Positions 52,479 to 61,057 of a DNA stretch of 64,000 nucleotides are shown in pieces. Under the pieces are notes generated by a model. It saw nothing but the letters and a program-made list of their open reading frames with translations. It was not told the DNA's origin and searched no databases. The first letter of the stretch is position 1; each line of letters starts with the position of its first letter. A program made the position numbers and the translations under genes. The stretch is taken from positions 23,801 to 87,800 of the forward strand of contig JBBQQC010000016.1 of NCBI GenBank assembly GCA_038216465.1, read 5' to 3'. The stretch comes from JACCZX01 sp038216465 (GTDB lineage: Bacteria; Pseudomonadota; Gammaproteobacteria; Burkholderiales; Burkholderiaceae_F).

Positions 52479-53214
52479 GAGTTCTACAACGACTCACTTC
52501 GGCTTTACCGCCGTGGACGAATCGGATAAAGCGCGGCGCGTCGCCGGCGTGTTCGATTCGGTCGCCTCGAAATACGACGTGATGAATGACGTGATGTCGG
52601 CTGGTATGCATCGTTTGTGGAAGGCTTTCGCTGTGCGCGAGGCCAACGTGCGCGCGGGTATGAAGGTTCTCGACATCGCCGGCGGAACCGGCGATCTGGC
52701 GGGTGAGTTTGCGCAGCGTGTCGGGGCTGCCGGCGAGGTGTGGCTAACCGATATCAATGCTTCGATGCTGGCAGAAGGGCGGGACCGTCTGCTCGACCGG
52801 GGGACCATGATTCCGCTGGCCCAGTGCGATGCGGAGCGGCTGCCGTTTCCGTCAGACCGCTTCGACATCGTCATGGTCGCCTTCGGATTGCGCAACATGA
52901 CGCGCAAAGACGTTGCTTTAGCTGAAATGCGGCGTGTGCTGAAGCCGGGAGGCCGCGTACTGGTACTCGAATTTTCCCGTGTTTGGCAGCCGATCGCCCC
53001 CATATACGACGCTTACTCGTTCAATGTATTGCCGTGGCTCGGAGAAAGGATTGCCGGCGATGGGGAAAGCTACCGCTATCTTGCTGAATCGGTGCGTGTG
53101 CACCCGCCGCAGGACGAGCTGGCTGAAATGATGGAACATGCCGGATTCGACAGCGTCCAATGGTTCAACCTGACGGCCGGTGTATGCGCGTTGCACATCG
53201 GCACCAAGTACTGA
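52471..53214 (+). CDS. ubiE: Ubiquinone/menaquinone biosynthesis methyltransferase UbiE
   Basis: SAM-dependent C-methyltransferase of the quinone ring. From the ATG at 52471 it has 247 residues. HFGFTAVDESDKARRVAGVF and 'SVASKYDVMNDVMSAGMHRLWK' (two blocks) are UbiE signatures, LDIAGGTGDLAG is the SAM site, and the post-motif NMTRKDVALAEMRRVLKPGG is conserved. It leads a run with Tim44-like, ubiJ and ubiB. Confidence 0.97.
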   Translation: MAKSSTTTHFGFTAVDESDKARRVAGVFDSVASKYDVMNDVMSAGMHRLWKAFAVREANVRAGMKVLDIAGGTGDLAGEFAQRVGAAGEVWLTDINASMLAEGRDRLLDRGTMIPLAQCDAERLPFPSDRFDIVMVAFGLRNMTRKDVALAEMRRVLKPGGRVLVLEFSRVWQPIAPIYDAYSFNVLPWLGERIAGDGESYRYLAESVRVHPPQDELAEMMEHAGFDSVQWFNLTAGVCALHIGTKY

Positions 53215-53232
53215 TTGTGGAGTGGAGGTCAA

Positions 53233-54225
53233 ATGAAAAACCTTTTTGCAGGCAAGGCACTGGCAGCACTGATGATCAGCATCGTCGCCGCGACGTTTAC
53301 GTTGGACGCGGACGCACAGCGCCGATTCGGGGGCGGCAGGAATCTTGGCCGGCAGTCGACTCCGGTTCAGCAGCGACAAGCGACGCCTCCGGCGCAGCAG
53401 CCGACGCAGCAGACGGGCAATCAACAACAAACCCCTGCGACCGCTGCGGCTCCGCGCCCAGGTGCGGCCCCTGCCGCACCCCGCAGCCCGTGGCGTGGCG
53501 CGCTGATGGGCCTAGCCGCCGGTCTGGGTATCGCGGCGCTGGCGTCGTACCTGGGTTTCGGCGAAGGATTGACGATGTTTCTGACGGTGCTGCTGATCGG
53601 CATGCTGCTGTTGGCGATCGCGGGGTATGTGATGCGCCGCATGCGCGGCGGCACACCGCAGCCGGTGTATGGCACACCGAACCGCGCCGCGCCTGTCGAC
53701 GCGGGTTCGCCCGGCACATACCAAACTGTCGATTACGAAAACGCACCGGTGCCTGAACAGCGCGCCGCACCGGGTTACCTGGCCGCAAGCGCTGCACGCC
53801 CCGGCTCGGCGATGGATCAGTTTGCGCGCAACGGTTCTGCCAGCGGCAGCACGCCGTGGGGAATTCCTGCTGGGTTCGACACGCCGGCATTCTTGACCGC
53901 AGCCAAAGCGAACTACACCAAGCTGCAACAGGCTTGGGACAGCGGTGACTTGGCTGAGCTTTCTGAATTCACCACCAATGACATGTTTGTCACGCTGACC
54001 CACGAACTGCGCGCGCGCGCAGGCCAGTCGACTACCCAAGTCGTCGCGCTCGATGCCGATTTGTTGGGCATCGAGTCGACTGCCGACGAGCACATCGCGA
54101 GCGTCAAGTTCGACGGCACGCTGAAGGTCGACGGCGAAACCGAGCGCGTGTCTGAAGTGTGGAATTTGGCGAAACCGGTACGTGGCGGTGGGTGGGTTCT
54201 GGCTGGCATTCAGCAACTCGCATAG
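53233..54225 (+). CDS. Tim44-like domain membrane protein
   Basis: 330 residues from the ATG at 53233, with GGAGG before it. Signal-like helix (MKNLFAGKALAALMISIVAATF), then a Gln/Ala/Pro-rich linker, then two or three close hydrophobic segments (about 90-138, RGALMGLAAGLGIAALASYLG and TMFLTVLLIGMLLLAI). A C-terminal Tim44 domain follows (about 205-330) with 'LTAAKANYTKLQQAWDSGDL' and LSEFTTNDMFVTL. Mitochondrial Tim44 anchors the import motor; bacterial relatives are poorly known, with Tim44-like TimA-type proteins thought to bind membranes or lipids. It sits within the quinone cluster, so an accessory role there is plausible. Confidence 0.85.
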   Translation: MKNLFAGKALAALMISIVAATFTLDADAQRRFGGGRNLGRQSTPVQQRQATPPAQQPTQQTGNQQQTPATAAAPRPGAAPAAPRSPWRGALMGLAAGLGIAALASYLGFGEGLTMFLTVLLIGMLLLAIAGYVMRRMRGGTPQPVYGTPNRAAPVDAGSPGTYQTVDYENAPVPEQRAAPGYLAASAARPGSAMDQFARNGSASGSTPWGIPAGFDTPAFLTAAKANYTKLQQAWDSGDLAELSEFTTNDMFVTLTHELRARAGQSTTQVVALDADLLGIESTADEHIASVKFDGTLKVDGETERVSEVWNLAKPVRGGGWVLAGIQQLA

Positions 54226-54275
54226 CGGGCGGGCCGGACTTCGGGGCGCTGGCGCCCGGTTGGCACGAGGGTGTG

Positions 54276-54857
54276 ATGATCGATCAGATAGCGAGTTCGA
54301 CGGCGGTCGCGGTTCTCAACCGCATGCTGTCGCGCGAGGCATGGGCGCGCGAGAAACTCGCTCCGTTTGCCGGCCGTAGCGCGTGCTTTGATGCTGCGCC
54401 GCTGGTACTGACGCTGCAAGTGGTCGACGGCGGCACGTTCACCGCCGCCGACGGCAGCGACCCTGCGGTCACGATCGGCGTTTCGCTTTCCTCGCTGCCG
54501 CTGGCGATGCTCGACCCGGCAGCCGCGATGAAGGACGTGCGGCTCAGCGGTGATGCCGAGTTTGCGCAGGCGCTGGGGTACGTGCTGCAGAATCTGCGGC
54601 CCGAGCCCGAAGAAGAGCTGTCGCGCTTTGTCGGGGACGCCGCTGCGCAGCGTTTGGTCGGATTCGTGCGTGCGAGCGCTTCGCAATGGAAGCAGATCGC
54701 CGAGAACATCCTCGATAGCACCGCGCATTACGTAGTTACTGAAAACCCGATGGTCGTCGGCCGCGATGACCTCGAAACTTTCAATCAGGATGTCAATCAT
54801 CTGCGCGACGCGGTAGCGCGGATCGAAAAGCGGATCGATCGGCTGGCCGGCGCGTAA
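54276..54857 (+). CDS. ubiJ: Ubiquinone biosynthesis accessory factor UbiJ (SCP2 domain)
   Basis: UbiJ binds lipids via an SCP2 fold and supports the soluble Ubi complex with UbiK. From the ATG at 54276 the protein has 193 residues, with GAGG upstream. The SCP2 part is at about 10-110. The C-terminus has the coiled region 'REDLETFNQDVNHL'-like (VGRDDLETFNQDVNHLRDAV) that ends in KRIDRLAGA, a UbiJ trait. It lies between the Tim44-like gene and ubiB, as in many betaproteobacteria. Confidence 0.9.
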   Translation: MIDQIASSTAVAVLNRMLSREAWAREKLAPFAGRSACFDAAPLVLTLQVVDGGTFTAADGSDPAVTIGVSLSSLPLAMLDPAAAMKDVRLSGDAEFAQALGYVLQNLRPEPEEELSRFVGDAAAQRLVGFVRASASQWKQIAENILDSTAHYVVTENPMVVGRDDLETFNQDVNHLRDAVARIEKRIDRLAGA

Positions 54858-54896
54858 TCGCTTCGATTCTTCGCGCGCACCCTACAATCGCCGCCC

Positions 54897-56447
54897 ATGC
54901 GGCTCCTGCGCCTTATTCGCATCCTCGCGGTCGTCTGGCGCTATCGGCTCGATGAGATCGTCGTAACAAGCCTCAAAAATTCGGCGCTAGTGCGGCTGGT
55001 GGGCTGGACGACTTTCGGCGCACCGCGCGAGCCGCGCGGCGTCCGACTGCGGCGCGCGCTCGAGGACCTCGGTCCGATATTCGTCAAGTTTGGGCAGGTG
55101 CTGTCGACGCGGCGCGATCTTCTGCCGGCCGACATGGCCGACGAGCTGGCGCGACTACAGGACCGCGTGCCGCCGTTTGATTCAAACGTTGCGATGCGCG
55201 AGATCGAGCGCGGCTTACGGCGCCCGATCGATGCAATCTTTGCGTCGTTTGAGCGTGATCCGGTCGCTTCCGCGTCCATAGCGCAAGTGCACTTCGCCGT
55301 TCTGAAGCATGCCCCGCATGCCGGCAGAGAGGTGGCGGTGAAGGTGCTGCGTCCACAAATGCTGCAGGCAATCGAGAAGGACCTGTCGCTGCTGGATACC
55401 GGCGCGCGCCTGATCGAGAAGCTGTGGCGCGACGGCAAACGCCTGCGTCCGCGCGCGGTGGTTGCCGAGTTCGATAAATACCTGCACGACGAGCTCGATT
55501 TGATGCGCGAGGCGGCCAACGCGTCGCAGCTGCGTCGCAACTTCGCCGGCTCGCCGATGTTTGTCGTGCCCGAAATGTATTTCGATTACTGCAGCGACAA
55601 CGTGCTGGTAATGCAGCGGATGAGCGGCATACCGATCAACCAGATGGACCGTCTGCTTGACGCCGGGATCGATATCAAGAAGCTGTCGCGCGACGGCGTC
55701 ACGATCTTTTTCACGCAGGTTTTCGAGCACGCGTTTTTTCATGCGGATATGCACCCGGGGAACATTCTGGTCGGCACCGAAGGCGATCAGTTCAACAAAT
55801 ACATCGGGCTCGACTTCGGCATCGTCGGCACGCTGAGCGAGAGCGACAAGAACTACCTGGCGCAGAATTTTCTGGCGTTTTTCCAGAACGATTACAAGCG
55901 CGTCGCGGAGCTGCATATCGAGTCGGGATGGGTGCCAGAAGACACGCGCGTCGACGAGCTTGAAAACGCGGTGCGCGCGTGCTGCGAGCCGATGTTCGAC
56001 AAGCCGCTGAAAGACATCTCGCTCGGTCAGGTGCTATTACGGCTGTTCCAGGCGTCACAGCGTTTCAATGTTGAAGTGCAGCCACAACTGGTGCTGCTGC
56101 AAAAGACGCTGCTGAACATCGAAGGACTCGGCCGCCAGCTCGACCCTGACCTCGACCTTTGGAAGACGGCCAAACCGTTGCTCGAGCGCTGGATGGAAGA
56201 CCAGATCGGCTGGCGCGGGATGGAGGCAAGGTTGAAGCGCGAAGCGATGCAATGGACATATCTTCTGCCGCAATTGCCGCGGCTAGCGCACGCTGCGCTG
56301 ACCTGGCATCGCGGCGACGACCGGCTGATCGAAGAAGTTCGACTGCTCCGGCGCGAGCAGCGGCTGACCAACATCTGGTACGCGGCGGCGACTGTACTGT
56401 TGGCGCTGGTCATCGCCTTCGCGGGTTGGACCGTCTGGCGCACTTGA
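54897..56447 (+). CDS. ubiB: Ubiquinone biosynthesis regulatory ATPase/kinase-like protein UbiB
   Basis: Atypical kinase-like ATPase of the ABC1/ADCK/UbiB family needed for ubiquinone formation. The 516-residue protein has the diagnostic KxGQ motif (IFVKFGQVLSTRRDLLP), the SASIAQVH Ala-rich loop in place of a Gly-rich loop, and the invariant Lys in AVKVLRP. The catalytic HADMHPGNI and metal-binding LDFGIVG are intact. Two membrane helices lie at the end (WYAAATVLLALVIAFAGWTVW). Confidence 0.97.
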   Translation: MRLLRLIRILAVVWRYRLDEIVVTSLKNSALVRLVGWTTFGAPREPRGVRLRRALEDLGPIFVKFGQVLSTRRDLLPADMADELARLQDRVPPFDSNVAMREIERGLRRPIDAIFASFERDPVASASIAQVHFAVLKHAPHAGREVAVKVLRPQMLQAIEKDLSLLDTGARLIEKLWRDGKRLRPRAVVAEFDKYLHDELDLMREAANASQLRRNFAGSPMFVVPEMYFDYCSDNVLVMQRMSGIPINQMDRLLDAGIDIKKLSRDGVTIFFTQVFEHAFFHADMHPGNILVGTEGDQFNKYIGLDFGIVGTLSESDKNYLAQNFLAFFQNDYKRVAELHIESGWVPEDTRVDELENAVRACCEPMFDKPLKDISLGQVLLRLFQASQRFNVEVQPQLVLLQKTLLNIEGLGRQLDPDLDLWKTAKPLLERWMEDQIGWRGMEARLKREAMQWTYLLPQLPRLAHAALTWHRGDDRLIEEVRLLRREQRLTNIWYAAATVLLALVIAFAGWTVWRT

Positions 56448-56548
56448 GTGCGTTTCCGTCGTGAAGCTGCAGGTATTAAGGCATGCGCGGCATTGACCGG
56501 CCTCGCATCCCGGCTATTGTTGTTCGTCCAACGACTTCAGGTCTGCAC

Positions 56549-58585
56549 ATGAATAGATCCAATGCATCGCTCGCCCTGACGGTTAGCGCGCTGCTGGCCG
56601 TCATCCTGAACGCTTGCGGCGGCGGCGATTCAAGTCCGCCCCCGGCACCCGTGGTCGTGCCGCCTGCGCTCGCGCCCACGCCGACGTGCGCGGGCTCTGC
56701 CGCCTTTTCGGTGGTCGCCGATGCGAGCGTGGCCGTCGGCAAAGCCGCCGGTGCCGTGCTCGCCGGCTGCACTGGCGCGGTCAACGACGTTCAATGGTTG
56801 CAAACGGCGGGCGCCGCAGTGACCTTGTTTTCGGCCAGATCGCAGGCGATCAGCTTCGAACCGCCAAGCGCCGGGACGTACGGATTCACAGTGACGTTCC
56901 GCGATGCTGCGGGCGCGCAACAGAGCGCCAATGTCAGCGTCAATGCGGTTGCGCCTGCGGCGCCCGTCGCCGTGTTGATCCGCGTCGATCACGCTACGCG
57001 CAAGAGCGGCAACGTTTCGTTGCGCGCGTGGCCGGCACTTGCCGCCGGTGAGACCAATACATGGACGCAGACCGCAGGGCCGCAGGTCACGCTTGATGCA
57101 AGCGACCCGAACCGCGTGCTGTTCGTCGCCCCTGAAGTGACGCGCGACACCGCGCTGACGTTTCGCGTGACTCGCCGCGCCGCGAGCGGTGCGACCGATA
57201 CCGACGACGTGTTCGTGCTGGTCGAAAACTATGCGCAGGCGCCACCGGATCCGAACAACACGCTGCCGTTCGTTTTCAGCGACCTGCACGTTTCGCGCAG
57301 CTATCCGTATCGCGCCAATGGGCCGTTCGCCGCCGCACTCGTGCGGTGCACGTACGAGGCCAACCTGCAGTACACCGGAGGAGCGACCAATCTGTGCCCG
57401 CTGTCCACGCTGCCGTTCCTGCATCAGACGACGGCCGGTGCGATCCCAACCGTCGACCAAATTATGGATCGCGTGGTCGTGTCGCACGACTGGATGGGCG
57501 ACGCGTTCGAGCAGTTGCTGCGCACGCAGGCGAGTACTGACCTGCTGCGGCTATTCAACGGCGTCACCGCCGTCGTGATTGGGGCGCAGGTGCGCCCGAG
57601 CTTTTACTACGCACTGACCGGGGCTATTTACCTGGACGCCGACAATTTCTGGCTGACCGCCGCGCAGCGTGACGTGATCAACGAGGCGCCCGATTTCCGC
57701 TCGGACTTCGATCGCGATCTGATGTATTCGGGCGTTTGGCGCTACACCGCGAACAACCAGAACATTTTTCTGCCGTTTCCGGCGACCTCAAGAATTTCGC
57801 GTGATGTGCCGTACCTGCTGCAGGAAGCGGGATGGCTGATGTATCACGAGCTCGGGCACGCATCGGACTTCACGCCCACGTCGGCGCGCGGGTCATTGAA
57901 CAGCGCCCTCTCGGCGTGGGGAAATATTTCGCCGCGCTACCAGGCGGGCCAACTGCCATCGGACGCGATGGCGACGAGCTTTCCGTTGCAGTCGTCGCAG
58001 ATGGCCGGGCTAGCGCAGGTCAAGTTCTTTGGCGCAACAGCCGATGCGACGCAGCGTGCGTACACGCCGAACGACGTCGGGAGTTTTTTCGCGCCCGATC
58101 GCGCCACCGACGAATACAACTACTCGAACAGCCGCGAAGATATCGCGATGACGTTTGAGGAATTCATGATGGTGCGCAATCATGGGTGGCGGCGCGATGT
58201 CGCGATCACTGACAAGATAAACGCGAGCACCACCAGCAACAACCTGATCGTCCGTTACGGGCAGCGCGGACGCGTGGGGTCGGCCAACATCAAGCCGCGT
58301 GCACAAATAGCGGTGCAGGAACTGGCACCCTGGGTGCTGCAAGCTGATCCGAATGCGGTCAACAATCTGCCGGCACCGATTCCGATGCGCGCCGGCGACA
58401 CCTGGGCCTCGAATCTCTTCGTGCCTGCGCCGCCGGGCGGCATGGCGGGGCCGCTGACGCTGCGCGCCCCGTTCGACCTGGAAAGCGACCGCGCGTTGCT
58501 GATGCGCTCACTGTCGGGGAGTTGGAGCGGGCACCGGACGCCGAACGAGCGCTGGCTAAAGCGGGCTGCGGTAGCCGATCGATGA
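56549..58585 (+). CDS. Lipoprotein with Ig-like repeats and HELGH zinc-protease-like motif, function unknown
   Basis: 678 residues from the ATG at 56549. A lipobox (SALLAVILNACGGG; Cys at about 23) is followed by a Pro-rich linker. Two beta-rich Ig/PKD-like modules come next (about 45-145 and 145-230, with 'SANVSVNAVAP' and DDVFVLVENYA). The C-terminal half has YHELGHASDF: an HExxH zinc-binding motif at residues 433-437 (DNA 57845-57859). About 100 residues later NSREDIAMTFEEFMM supplies Glu residues that could be the third ligand, as in gluzincins. I know no named family with this layout. It may be an outer-membrane-anchored protease; an inactive or other metal-binding role cannot be excluded. 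A longer start at 56483 is possible. Confidence 0.75.
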   Translation: MNRSNASLALTVSALLAVILNACGGGDSSPPPAPVVVPPALAPTPTCAGSAAFSVVADASVAVGKAAGAVLAGCTGAVNDVQWLQTAGAAVTLFSARSQAISFEPPSAGTYGFTVTFRDAAGAQQSANVSVNAVAPAAPVAVLIRVDHATRKSGNVSLRAWPALAAGETNTWTQTAGPQVTLDASDPNRVLFVAPEVTRDTALTFRVTRRAASGATDTDDVFVLVENYAQAPPDPNNTLPFVFSDLHVSRSYPYRANGPFAAALVRCTYEANLQYTGGATNLCPLSTLPFLHQTTAGAIPTVDQIMDRVVVSHDWMGDAFEQLLRTQASTDLLRLFNGVTAVVIGAQVRPSFYYALTGAIYLDADNFWLTAAQRDVINEAPDFRSDFDRDLMYSGVWRYTANNQNIFLPFPATSRISRDVPYLLQEAGWLMYHELGHASDFTPTSARGSLNSALSAWGNISPRYQAGQLPSDAMATSFPLQSSQMAGLAQVKFFGATADATQRAYTPNDVGSFFAPDRATDEYNYSNSREDIAMTFEEFMMVRNHGWRRDVAITDKINASTTSNNLIVRYGQRGRVGSANIKPRAQIAVQELAPWVLQADPNAVNNLPAPIPMRAGDTWASNLFVPAPPGGMAGPLTLRAPFDLESDRALLMRSLSGSWSGHRTPNERWLKRAAVADR

Positions 58586-58697
58586 TCGTCTAACTATTCA
58601 TGCGAGTTTCGTCGCGCTATCGTCGCGGTTCCGGCGCACAGCAGTTGCTTCATAATGCGCGCCGTTTTCTATTGCATAGCTTGATCGCCCGGACTCG

Positions 58698-60122
58698 ATG
58701 ACGCTTTTCGTTTTTGTAGCGCTGTATCTGATCGCCTCAATCGCGATCGGCATCTACGCGGCGACACGCGTCAAGAACACCGCGGACTATGCGCTGGCGG
58801 GACGATCCCTGCCGTTGTTCGTGATCGTCGCTACCACGTTTGCGACCTGGTTCGGCTCCGAAACCGTGCTTGGCATTCCTTCCAAGTTCGTCGAGGGCGG
58901 TTTTCGTAACACCGTCGAGGATCCGTTTGGCGCAGGCTTGTGCCTGGTTCTGGTCGGCATGTTCTTCGCGCGCAAGTTGTACAAGATGGAGTTGCTGACC
59001 ATCGGCGATTTTTATCGTCGCCGCTACGGGCGCGGAGTGGAAATTTTTAGCTCGGTCGTGATTCTGATTTCATACCTCGGCTGGGTCGCGGCGCAGATCA
59101 CCGCGCTGGGGCTGGTATTAAATCTGCTGTCGGCGGGCGGCATCAGCGTTGCGGCCGGCATGACGCTGGGCACGTTGATCGTGCTTGGCTACACGCTATT
59201 TGGCGGCATGTGGTCGGTCGCGCTGACCGATACGTTCCAGATGATCATCATCATCATCGGTCTGTCGCTGATCGCTGTCTTTGCTGCAGAGCAGGCGGGC
59301 GGCGCCGGACGCGTGATCGAGTACGCACAATCGCGCGACATGTTTCGTTTTTTCCCGGACGGCGGAGTGCACGAGTGGTTATTCTGGGCCGGCGCAGCAA
59401 TCACGATCATGATCGGTTCGATTCCTCAGCAGGACGTGTTTCAACGCGTGATGTCGGCCAAGGACGCCGATACATCGGTCAAGGGTCCCATCATTGGCGG
59501 GCTCTCATACATGGCGTTCGCGCTGGTGCCGATCTTTATTGGCCTGTCCGCGTTTGTCGTGATGCCGGAAACCGCCAACGCGTTGCTGAAAGAAGACTCG
59601 CAGAAGATCCTGCCGACTCTCGTGCTGGACCACATGCCGGTGTGGCTTCAGGTTGCGTTTTTCGGCGCGTTGCTAGCGGCGATCATGTCGACCGCGTCGG
59701 CGACGCTGCTCGCGCCTTCGACTACATTCGTCGAGAACGTACTGAAAAATTTCGTCAAGATGAACGACAAGCAAGAACTGCGAAACATGCGGCTGACGGT
59801 TGTGGTCTTTACCGCATGCGTGCTGGTGTACTCGATCATCATGATCGGTACTCCGATCTACGAGCTGGTTTCCAAGGCGTATCAGTTTCCGGTGGTTGGC
59901 GCATTCTGGCCCCTGGTGTGCGGTCTTTACTGGCGGCGCTCAACGACACAGGGCGCGATCTGTTCAATCGTCTTTGGCATGGCCACATGGGCCGGGCTGG
60001 AACTGACGCCGCTCGGGCAGCAGTTCCCGGCCGTGCTGGGCGGTTTTCTGATGGCGGCGTTGGGAATGTTTGGCGGCTCTTTGCTGTCCGCGCCGCAGAT
60101 AAACGCGCAGCGCGCAGCGTAG
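58698..60122 (+). CDS. Sodium:solute symporter family protein
   Basis: 474-residue secondary transporter of the SSS (LeuT-fold) family with about 13 helices. It opens with LIASIAIGIYAATRVKNTADYALAGRSLP, which carries the RxxK..DY..AGR family signature. The sodium-site region 'ATTFATWFGSETVLGIP' is present, with GGMWSVALTDTFQMIIIIIG. The subgroup resembles proline/solute symporters, but the substrate cannot be assigned. Its stop is seven bases from that of the convergent lipoprotein gene. Confidence 0.9.
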   Translation: MTLFVFVALYLIASIAIGIYAATRVKNTADYALAGRSLPLFVIVATTFATWFGSETVLGIPSKFVEGGFRNTVEDPFGAGLCLVLVGMFFARKLYKMELLTIGDFYRRRYGRGVEIFSSVVILISYLGWVAAQITALGLVLNLLSAGGISVAAGMTLGTLIVLGYTLFGGMWSVALTDTFQMIIIIIGLSLIAVFAAEQAGGAGRVIEYAQSRDMFRFFPDGGVHEWLFWAGAAITIMIGSIPQQDVFQRVMSAKDADTSVKGPIIGGLSYMAFALVPIFIGLSAFVVMPETANALLKEDSQKILPTLVLDHMPVWLQVAFFGALLAAIMSTASATLLAPSTTFVENVLKNFVKMNDKQELRNMRLTVVVFTACVLVYSIIMIGTPIYELVSKAYQFPVVGAFWPLVCGLYWRRSTTQGAICSIVFGMATWAGLELTPLGQQFPAVLGGFLMAALGMFGGSLLSAPQINAQRAA

Positions 60123-60129
60123 CGCCGCG

Positions 60130-61029
60130 CTACCCTTGGCCCGCCAGCGACTTGAAATCCTGCGCGTAGTCGTTCAGCTTCTTGTCGAGTGCGGCGCGCT
60201 GCTCCGGAGTGGCGCGATTGATCAGTTGCGCAATCAGCTCGGCGCTGCCGCGCCGATACGATTCGGCGCGCGCGCGTCGCTCGGCATCCGGTGCGACGTT
60301 AAGGTGCGAGAAATACGTCCTAAACCAACGCGCGGCCACTTCTTCGGACGGACGGTCCGCTTGGACTTTCCGCAGTAACGCGACGAATTCTCGCTGCCGG
60401 CGCTCGCGCTCGTCGATCCACCATGTCGCATCGGTGGGGCGGCTTCCTAACGACTTGCCGATGATCTCGCGCTGCTCGTCGGTGAGCTTCCCGAACCATG
60501 ATTCAGCGCGCTCTGCATACTTCTTCGTGCGCTCCGTTCCGGAGTCCTTTTCTGCGCGCACGAATTCGCGTCGCGCCTTGTTGGCGTCGTTGGCGATTTT
60601 CTTGGCAGCGCGGTCGATCTGTTCGGGTGTCAGCGTCAGGGCCAAGTGCGCGATATCGGGCGCCGCTTTGTCCCCGGCGGTCAGCATGCGTGCGTTCAAT
60701 TGCTGGTTAAATTCAATCACGTCAGCAGTAGTCACTTGGCCCGTGATCTTCGCGCGCGCCTTGTCTATAAACGTTGCGTAGTCACGCAGCTGTGTCGAGC
60801 GATGCCACGCCAGCAGGGTGTTGATGCGCTCCTTGACGGTCTGTTCCTGATCCGGCGTGAGGTCAAGGTAGCTGTCTAGCTGAATCAACGCCAGCGTGTC
60901 GGCGTTGTTGTAGCCAAGTCTCATCGCAGCGCAGCTCGCGATGGAGGCGGTAAAGGCTGCAATTACCACCAAACGCGCGACGCCGACAAGCGAAAAGCGC
61001 GCGGTCAGTGAACTAGAATCGTTGTGCAA
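60130..61029 (-). CDS. DUF6279 family lipoprotein
   Basis: 299 residues with a lipoprotein signal (VVIAAFTASIASCAAM, Cys at about 33), followed by RLGYNNADTLALIQLDSYLDLTPDQEQ, a DUF6279 hallmark. The rest is a helical, Arg/Lys/Glu-rich domain with 'YFSHLNVAPDAERRARAESYRR' in two parts and a periodic LTPEQ pattern. The start is TTG at 61027-61029: a TGA lies just upstream in frame, and GGAGG (complement of CCTCC at 61035-61039) sits five bases before it. Function unknown; such proteins look like cell-envelope chaperone-like lipoproteins. Confidence 0.88.
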   Translation of the reverse strand: MHNDSSSLTARFSLVGVARLVVIAAFTASIASCAAMRLGYNNADTLALIQLDSYLDLTPDQEQTVKERINTLLAWHRSTQLRDYATFIDKARAKITGQVTTADVIEFNQQLNARMLTAGDKAAPDIAHLALTLTPEQIDRAAKKIANDANKARREFVRAEKDSGTERTKKYAERAESWFGKLTDEQREIIGKSLGSRPTDATWWIDERERRQREFVALLRKVQADRPSEEVAARWFRTYFSHLNVAPDAERRARAESYRRGSAELIAQLINRATPEQRAALDKKLNDYAQDFKSLAGQG

Positions 61030-61057
61030 TCAGACCTCCGCTGCGAACGCAAAACGC

